From the NCBI GenBank assembly GCA_003415625.1, contig PYIU01000005.1:2051001-2115000 (forward strand): DNA of 64,000 nt, in the 5' to 3' direction. Below are positions 1 through 13,406 of the stretch, one piece after another. The translations under genes were made by a program, and so were the position numbers. Under the pieces are notes generated by a model. That model was not told the origin of the DNA and ran no database searches. It saw nothing but the letters and a program-made list of their open reading frames with translations. Source of the stretch: Aquanectria penicillioides (lineage: Eukaryota; Ascomycota; Sordariomycetes; Hypocreales; Nectriaceae). Position 1 is the first letter of the stretch; every line of letters begins with the position of its first letter.

Positions 1-915
1 CCTTTGATTATTTCTCTGTAGATTCATTAATTCGTCACATAACAAGCAAGCCAGAACCTCAAGCCTCATCCCCGTCGCAGGGTCTCAAATTGCTTTTATG
101 CATCACTTCAACCACAAGTTCAGCGTCAGTCTGGCGCCTTCGATTGACGAATATCATCATGTTCACATTTACTTCTTTCTTTCTCGCCTGACTCCTCTCC
201 TCACATGTCCGTCCGATTCCTTGACTTCAGGATCCCTTCTTCTCCTCTCATCGACTAATCCTTCTGGGAGTCATATCCCAATGTCCCGATTCCCGGTTTG
301 CCCGTCCGAAATAAACCGCCTCTCCTAGTCTCCTTTTTTTTCCCCTTTGTCCCCTAAAAGCAAAACGAATAAAACGCTTTCCGTTTGATCCGGGGATATC
401 ATTGTACAACGTCTCGTGGGCAGATGCCGGACAAAAAAATTCTCGAAGAAAAAAGAAAAGAAAAAAAAAAAGCACCAATGATGAACAAAATTGGAAAATA
501 AAGAGCAAAAAAAAGTCAACAAACGCCTCTCTCTCTCTCTCTGGTGGATATGGCCTGACTTCTGTGTCCTGGCCTCCCGACCGTCCTCTTTCAATATCCC
601 ATCCTAGCCCCAGTTGCATTGATGCCTGGGTACAGTCGAACCATCGTTGCTGAAGTCAGGGACTGCCTGAGATGGCTTTGATAAGCGGTTTGGTTGGCTC
701 GTCCTCAAGTTTCTCGGCCACTGGTGAGGATGCGGTTGTAGTGTGATGTTGGTAACAGTGGTAAGTCATAATACATGGGTGTTAAGGTATTTCCTTCGTC
801 GTAATGTTATGTTGTGTGATGTGTGTGAGCTAGTAGAACACTGGGACAAGCTCCCAACCGGGAGATCACCATTTAGATTGCGTGGCTCCGGGAGCCGTCG
901 TCACCGATAGCGTCC
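1..915. other. Intergenic region at left edge
   Basis: No coding region is supported here. The stretch is pyrimidine-rich at the left and holds a short CT run at 527-542 and A-rich segments around 436-515. It lies downstream of the gene that ends at 916, so it probably includes that gene's 3' untranslated region. Short open frames on both strands have low-complexity translations and no recognisable domain. Confidence 0.5.
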
Positions 916-3398
916 TCAATTGACATTGACCTCGGGGGACCATTCGACGTTCTCCTCGGAGCACCAGTGACGCAGGACGCGCAGCGCAGCGCCAGAGATC
1001 TCGTCGAGATTTGCCCACGGCGTGATGGAGGCACGAAGGGGGGGCAAGTCGATGCCTTCGTTGGCTTCTCGGACCATTGTCCAAATTCGAGCCCGCGTAC
1101 GTTCGTGGCGGATGAGGTTTGCCATGGAGATGTGGGCAGCAGGGTCTTCAAACGTGCCATAGCACTTCACTACCTCTTCCACGGTAACGGCGTGCAGCAT
1201 CATAACCAACGCGTGCAGCGGCTGGTATCGGCGCATATCAAACCGGCGCATCTCCCGTTGTATGAACTCGAGAAGTGGAAAGATGCTCTCCCAACTGGCT
1301 GGGTCGGCCGCTTTACCAGACAAGCTCCGCCCGACATTGAGGGCCTGGAAGCTGGTCATGAATGCGATGATGCTCTCCACAGTGAGGACCATGCCCAGTT
1401 TAACATTAGACTCATTACCTCGTCCTCCGCCGTTGGCCTGGTTAGACCGCTTCATAGCAACATCACCATTATGTTTGAGGCGCCGGCCCAGACTTGAAAA
1501 GCGGCTGTGCTTTTCATGGACGGCCCGGATCTCTCCCTTGTCAGCCCTGACGCCATCCGTGCCGTTTGGCATGAGCCGGTCTGAGGACCCAGGCGCCGAA
1601 GGTGTCGCTGTTGCCGCCACATCGCCAGGCGTGTAGACCTGAGAGTTGTTGGAGCTGACACGAGACATAGCCGTGGTGCCTTTCTTCGAAGGAGTCGAGG
1701 GGGGTGGAGGGAGTCGAGATGTGCTGGAAATGGAAGATGTTCTCGGTCGCTTCACTGATATTGAGTCTGCGATGTTCTCGCTTGTGCTCACTGGGCGCTT
1801 CTTTGCTTGCGCGGGTTGGGCTTCTGAACTGACAGACCGTTCTTGACGTGATGGCTCCTTTCGCGCTGGAAGCGCAAGATAGCGCTTGACAGTTTGTCTG
1901 ATGCGCTTGGAGATCTGGAGCGTTACAATCAGAGTCTTGCGCTTCTCCTTGCCGCTCGATTCTTCCTCGTCTTGGTCCGCAGGTGCTTTTCTAGCTGTTG
2001 TTGACGAGGTCCGTTCCTCTCTAGGCCGTTCCACTCTAGGTCGTTCCTCTCTAGGTCGTTCCTCTTTCGGTCGTTCCTCTTTCGGTCGTTCCTCTTTCGG
2101 TCGTTCCTCGCTCTGTCGCTCGTTTCGTTCATCCCTATCTTTCTCTTCCCTGGACTTGTCTGGTTTTGTTCCGGATTTGCCCCGTTTGGACAATTCCATC
2201 TCAAGGAGAGGTGGCAGCGTGGGCGACAGCAACGATGGTATGCGCACGGGAGACTTCTCTCTCTTAATCTTGGGAGGCTCCTCTGGCTTCTCGAGCCTCT
2301 TCGGTTTTGCGGGCCGCGTCCCATCCACCGCATCTTCGCGTGCCCTTTTCTTCTCCCCTCGGTCTGGCCCGTCACGCCCGTCGAAATTTAAGTGTAGCGG
2401 CGAGAGCAGCGGCGGGACAGAGGGTCGCGGGGCGCTTCAACTTTAGTGGGTGTGTTCTTGGTGCTTCCGGAGTGCGCAGATCGAATTCCATTGAGGGAGT
2501 CACCACGGGGACGCCCTGCTGGAGAGGGGTTGCGGCCGGCGGCCGTTGAGCCCTTGAGTACGCTCCGGCCATTGGGAAGAGATGATGTGGATGACCGGCC
2601 ATCTCGTTGGGAGAGGTGATCCGAAGGCGCAAGGGAGTCTCGATCTTTGCGGCGCGGAGGATCGTCGCGCGACGATCGCGATCTGTCGTCGGAAGCACGA
2701 CTGCCATCTGGCCGAGATCGTTTCTGCGATCGTGAGTCGTCATCGGGGTCGATTATGCGCTTTCTGCTGTCTGGCGACACTGGCCGAGGAGGGAGAGAGG
2801 CTTTGGTGGGTGGTTTCGGGGGTAATCTGTTTATCGGTCAGCGATCGTGGCCCTCAGTTCACAACATCGTTTCGCCCGCGTACCTCATGTCAACGATGTT
2901 GTCTTGATGTTTCAAGATTTTGGAGTTCGTCGTTGAAGGATGCTCCTTTGATCTAAGGAACTCGGGGTGCTTCCCAATCGGGTCGGGCAACGGCTTCAGT
3001 TTGTCATGGCCGCGGTCATATTCACGCTTCTTGGCGCTAGGGGGTTCTGGTGTAGTATCAGAGGGAACACCGGTCGTTTTCTTGTTCTTGTAGTCGCTGA
3101 GAGACAGCTTCTTCTTCTCGCCTCCGGACTTAGCAAGGGCGCTGACGTCCCTCGGCGAGGGCCTCGGAGGTTCGACACGCATGTCGTAATATGATCGGGT
3201 CAGGAGAACACCGCGGTCTGCCTCTGAGACGAGGGTGGTGTACTGTAGACGGGGGTTTTCCCATTCCTCAAAATGCTTCGATTTGGACTCGTCGGCGGGG
3301 ATGCGGTATCGCCAGTCGGGAGAGTAGGACAGGTGATGGGGCTTCTCGGGCAAGATGCGCTGGCTGAGCAACTGGACCTTCTTCGCCGCAGCTTCCAT
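916..3398 (-). CDS. Conserved fungal nuclear protein, basic and low-complexity, frameshifted
   Basis: Two exons: 3398-2884 and 2826-916, with a 57-bp intron (GTACGC donor, GCTGAC branch, CAG acceptor). One base must be added near 2422-2424 to join the reading frames, where a GGG run probably should be GGGG; the repaired protein is about 808 aa. The N-terminus has the motif KKLSLSDYKNKK. The middle is rich in Arg, Ser, Asp and Lys, with RS-like stretches and a five-residue KEERP repeat. The C-terminal 150 residues form a predicted helical domain. The N- and C-terminal blocks faintly recall the Ell-binding protein Ebp1 of fission yeast elongation complexes, but I cannot confirm this. A nuclear role is inferred from composition only. 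The ATG at 3398 begins the conserved-looking N-terminus. Confidence 0.75.
2012..2112 (-). repeat. 15-bp tandem repeat coding KEERP
   Basis: About six imperfect copies of a 15-bp unit inside the nuclear protein gene. On the minus strand they encode KEERP/REERP/RVERP pentapeptides, a charged low-complexity segment. The copies vary at the first residue of the unit. Confidence 0.85.
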
Positions 3399-6223
3399 TG
3401 TTCATGGATGTGGGCATGCCGAGAGGACGAAGACGGGGGGGGACAAGGCGTGTTCGTGAGCGATGGTGGGCGACGCGGCGGGGAAGACGTAGGCGTGGAG
3501 GCAGAGAGGTGCAGGGAGGCCGGGACGCGACGACCACGACAACGATGACAGCAACCAGGCAGTTGGCGACGGAGCGGGCGATAAAGCGCAGGCGCGGCGA
3601 GAAAAACGCGATGACAGATACACGATGGATTGGAGAAGGGCGAGAAGAAGGCGTTGATCGGGGAGAGGCGCAGGGTCGGGCGCGCGGGTGATGGTTGATG
3701 CCGAAGTCGATGGCGACGGGAGTCGTGATGCAGCGGCTGGCCGAACAAAGAGAGCGGATCACGGACCACGGGCCACGAGGGCGATGGACGCGGGTACGGG
3801 CGGCGTCAAAGAGAGACTGGCCTGGGTCGCAGAGAGCAGCGCGAGGAGACGGCGAAAAAGAGGCAGTGGATCAGAGCCCAAAAGCTCTGTCCGAGGCCCG
3901 GCAATGGGATGTGCGACGTGGAGGCAGAGGCCGGAAGATTTGGGGAGGGAATGAGGAGGACTTCGTTTGGTGGAGAGGAAGGGCGAGGGCGTGTGTGGGA
4001 GTCGTGGGAGTGCGAGTTGGGAGAGGGAGTGTGAGTGGGAATGGGGACGAGGTGGGCGTGGAGCAAACAGGCAGAGAGACGGACGACCGACGAGGGAGTG
4101 TGGGCGCGTGGGCGCGTGGGTGAGCGAGCGAGCGAGCGAGCAAGGGCGGGTGGTGGTGGCTTCTGGCCTGGATTTGCTGGCCTCGCTCGCTACGGCGCTG
4201 GGTGCTGGTGCAAGGTGCTAGGTGCGGTGTAGCGCCGGCAGTGGGATTGGCAGTGGCAGCAGCTGGGGAGGAGCTGTTTGTTTCCCCCCCCCCCCCCCAG
4301 GGGGCCTGGCCACGCTGCCACAGCTGCTGCTTGGCAGTCTTCAGTGGCTAGAGCCCAGTGCACTTGGGGGAGGAGGCTCCAGGTGTGTCGCAGCGCTACA
4401 GTGCTGCATCGGGCCGCACACGCACACGCCTAGGCCCACTATCAGATCCCAGATCTCCAGGCCGTCTCTTCTGCGTGCCTCGGGACCAGCCCAGTGGCGG
4501 GTTCTAGCGGCTTTCGGTCGATCCCCGACCGCGCGACCTGGATCATCTTGACACTCGTCCAACCGGACAGATCTGCTACGGCCGCTTTGGCACTCTCTCA
4601 CTTGCTCCTTTGGTCGTCGGTCGCGGCGCGTGCCGCCTCTTCACGGCCCTATTGTCACGTCACTTTGCCCACTGGTTGAGTGCGTCGGCAGCATCCATGC
4701 GATGCTGTTGGACCACAGCCTCAGCTGCAAAATGGAAATTAGAAGACAGACATGAACCGGGAAAAAAGAAAAAAAAAAAAAAAAAGGTGATGCCAGTTCA
4801 CGATGCCAGGTGGCACATATAGTAGGGGAAAGTGTCTCCACGGCGGCCCTTTGTTGTGCGTCTGGCCGGTGTTAGTTGAGCAAACCAGTCCGTGGCGCCA
4901 TGCTCCGCGCTCTCTCACAATCTATAGGTAGGCATTGGGGCTCCATGCAATCAACACCGCGTGGGATCGTGAGCGCGCAAGAGTGACGAGTTGGCAGGTG
5001 CAAAGTAACTAAACCTTATTAGCGCCTCCTGCCAACTGGTAACTGGTCGGCCGCCGCCCAACCAACTACCGGCAGTCGCTTCAGAGCATGCGGACTACAC
5101 TACACCCACTGTAGGTAGTTAGGTAATAAAGCCCACCCAACTCGTCCGAACTTCACCGCAGTCGCACTGGCACGACCCTTGCAAGACAAGGTCAACTGTG
5201 CATCAATGCTCATATCTCTGTTCTGTCTGTTCTAGGCACTCTCCTTTCACTCCTTGCATGCCTGGTTTTCCCTTTTCTCCGTCCCTCCCCGTCCCTCCCC
5301 CTCTCTCTTTGCCTGTCTCTCCCTCTCTCCGTTCACCTGCCGCTCTCTGTCTTATCTATACGTCTCACGCCCTAGTCCATCTCACATCTCAGTCAGCCCA
5401 ACCCAACCCAATCCCAATCCCGCAAACCATCCTGGCTTGCATGAGCCCCTCCACCATCACACTGACATATTCGTGTACTCACGTGCCATGTTCCTTTTTT
5501 CTCTCTCTCTGTCTCTTACTGGGTCAATCAAAAACCTCAACATAAACTAACTTTGTCGCATCAAACTTCATTCGTACAGATTCCCCTTCCGCCCTTCCCC
5601 GCCACGATGATTTTGACGATACTAGCCGGTATCGGCCATCGACAATGCCAAGAGTTTGATTAAACAGGTCAATGGTCATAGCGATTATATGGTTATAACA
5701 GCAAAACTACGCTGAGCTCTCTAGAGGGGGGTTCTTCTCGGAATGGACACGCGCCAGAGACTAGTTCATTGTTATAAACTGTTAGGATTTCCTCAAATGA
5801 GGCCAATCCCATCCTGCACGCACATTGATAATACGGTTTCCTTATACAACGTGAACATTCCAAAGGTGAAACTCACACTGTTGTGTTGAATTATGCACAC
5901 AACACCATACCAAGTCCATATTTCTCGTCCAGGGGTATCTGCCATGCCTTCTCAACCAATTCATCCATCCCGAGCCAATCCCCGGCTAACTTGAAAAAGG
6001 CGAACAAATAAAAGAGATTTAAAGAGAAGAAGAAGAAAATAAAGGAAAGCAAAGGCGGAACCCACAAAGGCAGTGTTGGCTTCTGAGTCAACAATCGGTC
6101 ACCCTTGCACCGTTTCCATCAATGCTAGACCCGCCATACGCTCGATCCACTCCCAAAGCAAACCCATGAGTACCTCACTTCTCTAGTCATGCTTAGACTG
6201 GCAAGTAATCCGCTCAGCTCCGC
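3399..6223. other. Intergenic region, 2.8 kb, low-complexity
   Basis: No gene is supported. The left part (3.4-4.2 kb) is the GA-rich upstream region and probable 5' leader of the minus-strand gene starting at 3398. A 15-base C run lies at 4284-4298 and an A-rich tract at about 4761-4785. The stretch 5270-5350 is a C/T-rich tract typical of fungal promoters and leaders. From 5.6 kb to 6.2 kb the base composition is more AT-rich and is probably the 3' flank of the coiled-coil gene. Confidence 0.5.
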
Positions 6224-8837
6224 CTAGACATTACCATTCGTAGCCAATGCAGCACCATTCGCCATCTTGCGTCGCTTTATCACACCGTCGTCCGTGCGAC
6301 TCTCCAATGCATCCATTCGCTCCGAGAGCACCCTCACCTGGTCCCCGACGCTTGCAGGCATCGTGGCCGTGATATGTTCTGCTATCTCGTTATATAGTTG
6401 CTTCGGTCCAAAGTTGTTGGCCCAGTTATCTAGGTGTAGGATTTGGAACTGAAGTGCGTGCATTCTCTCCCCTACATCTTTATGAACCTGACCAACTTGG
6501 TTCCCCAGGCATAGGCCATCCTGTCTATACGTTGCTAGGCTGTGATCCAGCTGCTGAACGTGCGTTTGAATGGATGATCTCCATTTATCATTCTCCTCCT
6601 TGGCCCGGTCGTGTCTTTGCGCCAATTCCAAGACTCGCTCGCCCTGGAACCTCACATTGGCGTCAATTTGTTCTCTGGATTTCCTTTCGTTGTCAATGAA
6701 TCCGCCTATCCCCTTGGCAATGCTATCAAATCTTCCTTGGACTTCCTTGCGCATTTCTTGCTCCATGCTTTGGAGCAGCGGCCTCACAACTTTGACGGCT
6801 TCACCTTGTCCAGGCTCTTTCCTGTTTCTCGAGGGGGTGTGTTTGAAGCCTGTTTGTCAAGGGTCACGTTTTTCTCGGCAGCGTATGTTCTGATAATTTC
6901 CGTGACATCATTCTTCGTCAAAATCGTCTGGCCGTTGTAGGATCTACTCGACTCATAAAGCTCTATTAACTTGGGCCGCAGCTGGAGAAGTTGTATCACG
7001 TCATCAACCACAATTTTTGATGTGGCTGATTGCAGTGATCCAATATCATTTTTGATGACTTCGTGCTCAGCTCGCAAGTTTGCGATGTTAGATGTGGTTG
7101 ATTGCAGCAACCCAATCTCATTTTTGATGACGTCGTGCTCGGCTCGCAAGTTCGCGATATTAGACGTGGTTGACTGCAGTAATCCAATATCATTTTTGAT
7201 GACTTCCTGTTCGGCTCGCAAGTTTGCGATATTAGATGTGTTCGTTGTTAGTTGACTAGCTTGTTTGCATGCATTTGCGTGCGTGGCCTCTGCCTTTTGT
7301 TGGGCAGCCATGGTTGCCTGCGCCAGATCACGTAATTCGCTCTGCAGGTTCTGAGAATTTCTCAACTTGGTCAACACCTCGTCTATGGCTAGTAGTTTAT
7401 CTTGCAGTCGCTTCAGAGCCGTGACATTCCCTAACAGCTTCTCCAAGTCGAGTTTGCTTGGCATGTTTTGAAGGAGCGGCAGATTTCTGCAAAGCGTCTG
7501 GATGAGAGGAATATCGCATACCAAAGGCTCAATAGCAGTCAGCTTGGTTGATATCTGTTGAATAGCAGGAATTTTCTTCGAAAATTCATCCAGAACAGGG
7601 AGCTTCTGGGCCAGGTCTTCCTGCAAAGAGTGAAGGTCCTTGGTCATGGAGGCTAGGCCACTTTGGATCGCCAAAATCTTGCCATCTTGTTCCTCAGTTG
7701 CGCTTGGCGCGCCGTCGTTCCTACCAGCACTTTGGACATCAACCGAAGGTCGCCGACTAACAAGGTTGGCCATCTGCTCAATTACCTGCTGATCAAGCGC
7801 TGTCACTCGCAGGTTCACGGCCGCAATTCCACCGTCGCTCCTCCGTTCTAGTTGATCGCACTTTTCTTTCAGAACTTTGTTTTCTTGGGTCATCTTGTCG
7901 AGATTCTTTCTTATTTCTCGATTCTCAGTCTGGAGTTGACTCTCCTCTTTGCGGAAGGTATCAAACTGAGTCTCCAATTCCGTAAAGCTGGCCTTAAATT
8001 GACTGTTGAGCTTTTTAAGCTCGCTGTCTAATTGCTGCTTAAATGATTCGGCAGTTGAACTCTGAAGTTGCATGAGCCGCTTATCGAGGTCAGAGATATT
8101 TTGGTTTGGCGCTTCCTGTCTCTGATGGGATCCAGTTTGGCTGGGAAGACTGGAGGCAAAATCACTTGTTGCTAGATGCCCAAAGTCCGATTCCAGCTGT
8201 TTATCAATTGTTTTGATACGGGTACTGCATGTAGCCTGCTCATCCTCTGCTGCTTTGATCTGATCTTGGAGTATCTCGGAAACGGATGCAAATTGCACGT
8301 GCTTGGTAGCTGAACGAGCACAGTCCGCTTGCAGGGTCTTGAGGGCCTTGTCTGAATCATTTTTCCTCTGAACCCAATAGACCTTCTCGCAAATGAGATC
8401 GGTCATGACTTTCATCTTGCCGTCTCCGGAGTGGCATACTGACTCGGAGGTCGGCTTAGGCGCATGATTTGTTGCGAAGGCTGAGAATGAATATGAGTTG
8501 TTGGACATTTGAGAGAGGATCGCACCTGTTTAGACCCACCTTGATCTGAAACTTTCCCGGCCCTCGTGGGCGTATTCGTAGGCTTGGCTGAGGTTGATCT
8601 ACGACTTGGAGACCCGTGAGACGGGTATGAGTCCGTTTCTCGATCTCTGTCCCGGGCGTGGCCTATGTCGTCTTGGTAATCTGGTCCTCGGCGAGAATAG
8701 CTACTACGCGCTGGGGACGGGCCGCGGAATCGATCTGAACCGGGACGACCTCGAGGAACCGTATCTCTAGGCCTATCGCGACGGCTGAAAAACTCAGGGC
8801 GACGTTCATAATCAGGGCGTCGGTTGATGCCCGCCAT
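6224..8837 (-). CDS. Orphan coiled-coil protein, one frameshift
   Basis: Not recognised as a known family. Two exons: 8837-8540 and 8480-6224, with a 59-bp intron at 8481-8539 (GTGGGT donor, CAG acceptor). The frame breaks once near 6785-6835, possibly at a five-C run, and one added base restores an 851-aa protein. Residues 1-100 are Arg/Asp/Ser-rich (RRPDYERRP, PRGRPGSDRFRGP) and look disordered. The rest is long heptad-like coiled coil rich in Leu, Gln, Lys and Glu. It includes a 24-residue unit repeated three times. The C-terminus has a possible nuclear localisation motif (IKRRKMANG). A structural role in a nuclear or cytoskeletal assembly is possible but unproven. Translation upstream of 8837 begins with GTG, so the ATG at 8837 is taken as start. 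Confidence 0.75.
7013..7240 (-). repeat. 72-bp tandem repeat, three copies, in coiled coil
   Basis: Three adjacent 72-bp copies encode 24-residue units of the form SNIANLRAEQEVIKNDIG followed by a short LLQSTT linker. Copies differ by a few residues (EQE/EHD/EHE; NDIG/NEIG). Intact heptad character across copies suggests the duplication keeps the coiled-coil phase loosely. Confidence 0.9.
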
Positions 8838-9945
8838 CACGGCTGCGGAAGCGTGTTTGATAACATTCGTGAAGGGGTGGTAATGTGAGACAGAGTGTGA
8901 GGTAGCGTCTGCCCGCAGACCCGCTATCGTGACGATTGGCGCCTATCAGCGGACCAGCTGGGTCACTCTGCACAGACGGATTTGCTCGCACGATTGGCCC
9001 CTTCGTCGCGACAGAGGTCTCAAGGGAACGACGATGGGGAGAGATGGATGAGACGGATGCTGAGAGCGTGCAAGAATAGTAACACGAGAAAAATCTTGAG
9101 GGGGAGATGGTTCATAAAGTAACAAAGCGGAGAAAAAGCAATGCGAATGCGACAGACTGAGAGGTAGGCTCGGTGAGAAAGGTGCCTGAATACAAAGGCG
9201 TCACGTTTTTGTTGTCCAAGTCCCGAAATAAAGATTGAGGCCCCTATAACAGGGAAGGAGTGAAAGTGGTGAAAAGTGGAGAGCATAGGGCCAGTCCTGT
9301 TGCTGGGTCGAAGCAAACTTGGCGGGCACCTGCTTGCAGTTGGCCGGCAGCCGCAAACTGGACCAACGAAGACGTTTGATAGTGACCGCCGGAAGGTGGT
9401 GAATCACGCGCTCCGCCCCAAGAGTTAGGTACCTAACAGAGAGCCCGTGGCGGTTTGAAGATATGCTTGGAGCCAACTGGAAGGCTGCAGCGCTAGGCAC
9501 CTCTTCCGGCAGGTCACGAGCTTGATTGGGTTACTTCTTTGCGATCCCGTCAAGAGATGGAACACAAACGTACTACGTGTACACGATCAGTCGGCCCAGT
9601 GCCTTGGCCTGCTTTTGTGGTGAGACCCAGAGAGCTCTAACGAGATAAGTAGCTCAGGCATGGAGCAGTTGGTACCAATCCACAATGTACCTCCGCTCGC
9701 TCCAAACTCCACCCTGTGGCGGTGTCCGCGTCAAACTGATGTGGCGCACTTTAATTAAGCGCCAGCCGCCGCCCGCGTGTCGCGCATTGTGTTTTTTTCC
9801 CAAGGCGTTGTCTACTTACCTAGCCAGGGAGCTCCTAATAAGTCTCCAGCCTCATACCCCGTTGGCATTCTCTGTAACTGCCAAATCCAGCCTTGCACCT
9901 CAACATTGAAATCTCGGCCACAGCGTCTGCGCAACACGCGACACA
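8838..9945. other. Divergent intergenic region
   Basis: About 1.1 kb between the divergent starts of the coiled-coil gene and RVB2. No coding potential is supported. It must hold both promoters and the 5' leaders. Confidence 0.5.
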
Positions 9946-11486
<1,541 letters not shown>

Positions 11487-11942
11487 ATATTTGGCGAGCA
11501 GGCCTGGCGTTTGGGAAACGGATGTGAGGACAAAGGCGGATGTGATGGATATTGTACCATACGAATAGTGGCGTAGACGGTCCGTCAAAACTAAATCACA
11601 GAACCAGTCATTCTTGTTTTCTTCTATGGATATCAAATGCTCGTTCGCATACATGCTCTCGTCATGCGGTCAAGGCCCGGTGCACAATCCTCTGCGCTTT
11701 GTGGGAATAAACAAGCAGTGAGTAGTCCAGGGGCCTAGGAGATCCAGCCACTTCAGCTCAACTAACGAAATCCTCGAGTCCTTGGACCACGATAATGAAG
11801 AAGGAAATGAAAAAGAAGAAATAGAATACTCCCGCTAAACGCCTGCCATTTAGATGAAATGATGAAAGCCAACGGTTTTTCTACGCCCCCCTCAGCACAG
11901 CACAACACACCTAGCAGCCACCATCGCCATGGCTGTGGTGCT
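11487..11942. other. Convergent 3' flanks
   Basis: A 456-bp gap between the stop codons of RVB2 (+) and the lectin-like gene (-). It holds two 3' untranslated regions; no other feature is supported. Confidence 0.5.
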
Positions 11943-13406
11943 TCAACTGCCAACCTGCGTAGCATTCGCCCACGCGGTGCCGGTCAGCGACGACATTACG
12001 AGCTTGCTGTCCTGGAAGTACAGCATCCGGACGCTGTTGCTCCACGCCACGGTGGCGATGCTGCTGTCCGGCTTGCCCCAGGCGTTGTCGTGGTTGCCGC
12101 GCCATTCCGTCGTCGAGTTCTGGAAGTACGACACAATGGTCTTTGTCGACGGGTTGGAGTAGTACAGCCGGTACGACTCGAGCTTGGGCACGTAGACGCT
12201 CGCAAGCGGATTGCTTGAAGACCAGCTAGAGCCGGGGCTCTCGTCAATGGATAGCGCTGTGGCATGTTAGCCTCGGGGGTTCACGGGGAGGCGTGAGTGA
12301 GGGACAGCTGCTCACCATCAGTTGCGCCGATGAGGTCAGAGTATGACATGTACTTCAACCTCTGTGTCGAGTTAGACACGTAAAAGACGTGCAGCGACGT
12401 CTTGTTCTCGGCGGCGGCGGCAATGGCTGAGCCTTGCACGGCGTTGCCCGCAACATTGGAGGCGCCCCAGCCCCAGGTACCGTTTTCGTTGTGCAGCACC
12501 CAGATGTTTTTGCCGCTCGCCTGGAAGTAGACGCGCATCGCGTCATTGCCGAGTGGCAGGGCTGCAAGCTTCGAGTCCGTGTGGACGCCGTTTGAGAAGT
12601 TGGAGGAGATGATGGAGTTGGAGCTCACGGAGCAGTCATCGGAGCTGTCGATCCCGCCGCAGTCCAGGACGGCCTGGGCGATCTGGGTCTGTCCATCTTG
12701 CGTGGTGATATAAAACAGCGACGTGGTGATCTTGGAGGACGCGTATCTGGCAGCCGCGGCGAGGGGGGCTCCCCAGTTTGGGGCTATACTCAAGCTCAGG
12801 TTGTGGGTGCTGGAGCCTTGGTCTGTGTGGATGCGCCGATACAAGATGCTGGTCGTGTCGAGATCGCTGTAAAAGACCTGTGTGTTCTGGTTCTTGTCGT
12901 TGGTGACAATCGCTGCGGCCATGGAGCGATCCTTTGCATCAATGGGCCCCGTCTTGATCTCGCCACTGCCGGAGCTCGATTTTGACTTGGCCTTGAGGCC
13001 GCCGACGACGCCGCCGACGATTGCGGCAATCAAGACAACGGCGACAACTGCTAGGGCAATGAAAAAGGCCCGCCGCTTCATACCGCATGTTCTACGCTCC
13101 TGGGACTTGGTGCCGAGAAGGGCCTCGCCGCCCCTGATGTTGCCATCCGCATACGTCTTTGCAACATTTTCCTCGGGGACGTCTTCGACGGGGATCAGAC
13201 CGGCTGGGACTTCGTTGACGACCTTGTCGCGGCCTTCGCCATCCATCTGCGGCGCCGTAACGACCTCTGGCGCAGTTGAGGGATCTGGCCCGATGACCAG
13301 GGTGGGATATCTTTCATCGTCGCGCTGGAGAAAGGCTGCTTGTCAATAGGAATTCCATGCATTGATTGCACGGGAAGACAAAGGAAAGGAAATTGAAACA
13401 CACCAT
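11943..13406 (-). CDS. Membrane-anchored fucose-lectin-like protein
   Basis: Proposed exons: 13406-13404 (ATG only), 13324-12316 and 12256-11943. Total 1326 bp, 441 aa, in frame. Introns of 79 and 59 bp have GTGTGT and GTGAGC donors and CAG acceptors. Residues 1-85 are acidic and Pro-rich. A single hydrophobic segment follows a Lys-Arg-Arg at about residues 87-110 (FFIALAVVAVVLIAAIVGG), giving type II topology with an extracellular C-terminus. The C-terminal 320 residues have repeated Trp/Tyr/Phe-containing blade-like units (QVFYSDLDTTSILYRR, MRVYFQASGKNIWVLH, LHVFYVSNSTQRLKYMSY), as in the fungal fucose-specific lectin fold. N-glycosylation sites are frequent. Sugar specificity is not shown. 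If the ATG-only exon is wrong, an in-frame ATG at 13246 would still encode the anchor and lectin part. Confidence 0.75.

Noticed and set aside
3200..3769. Overlapping Arg/Pro/Ser-rich open frames upstream of the first minus-strand gene
   Set aside because: They are antisense or out-of-frame reads of GA-rich leader sequence and of the real first exon.
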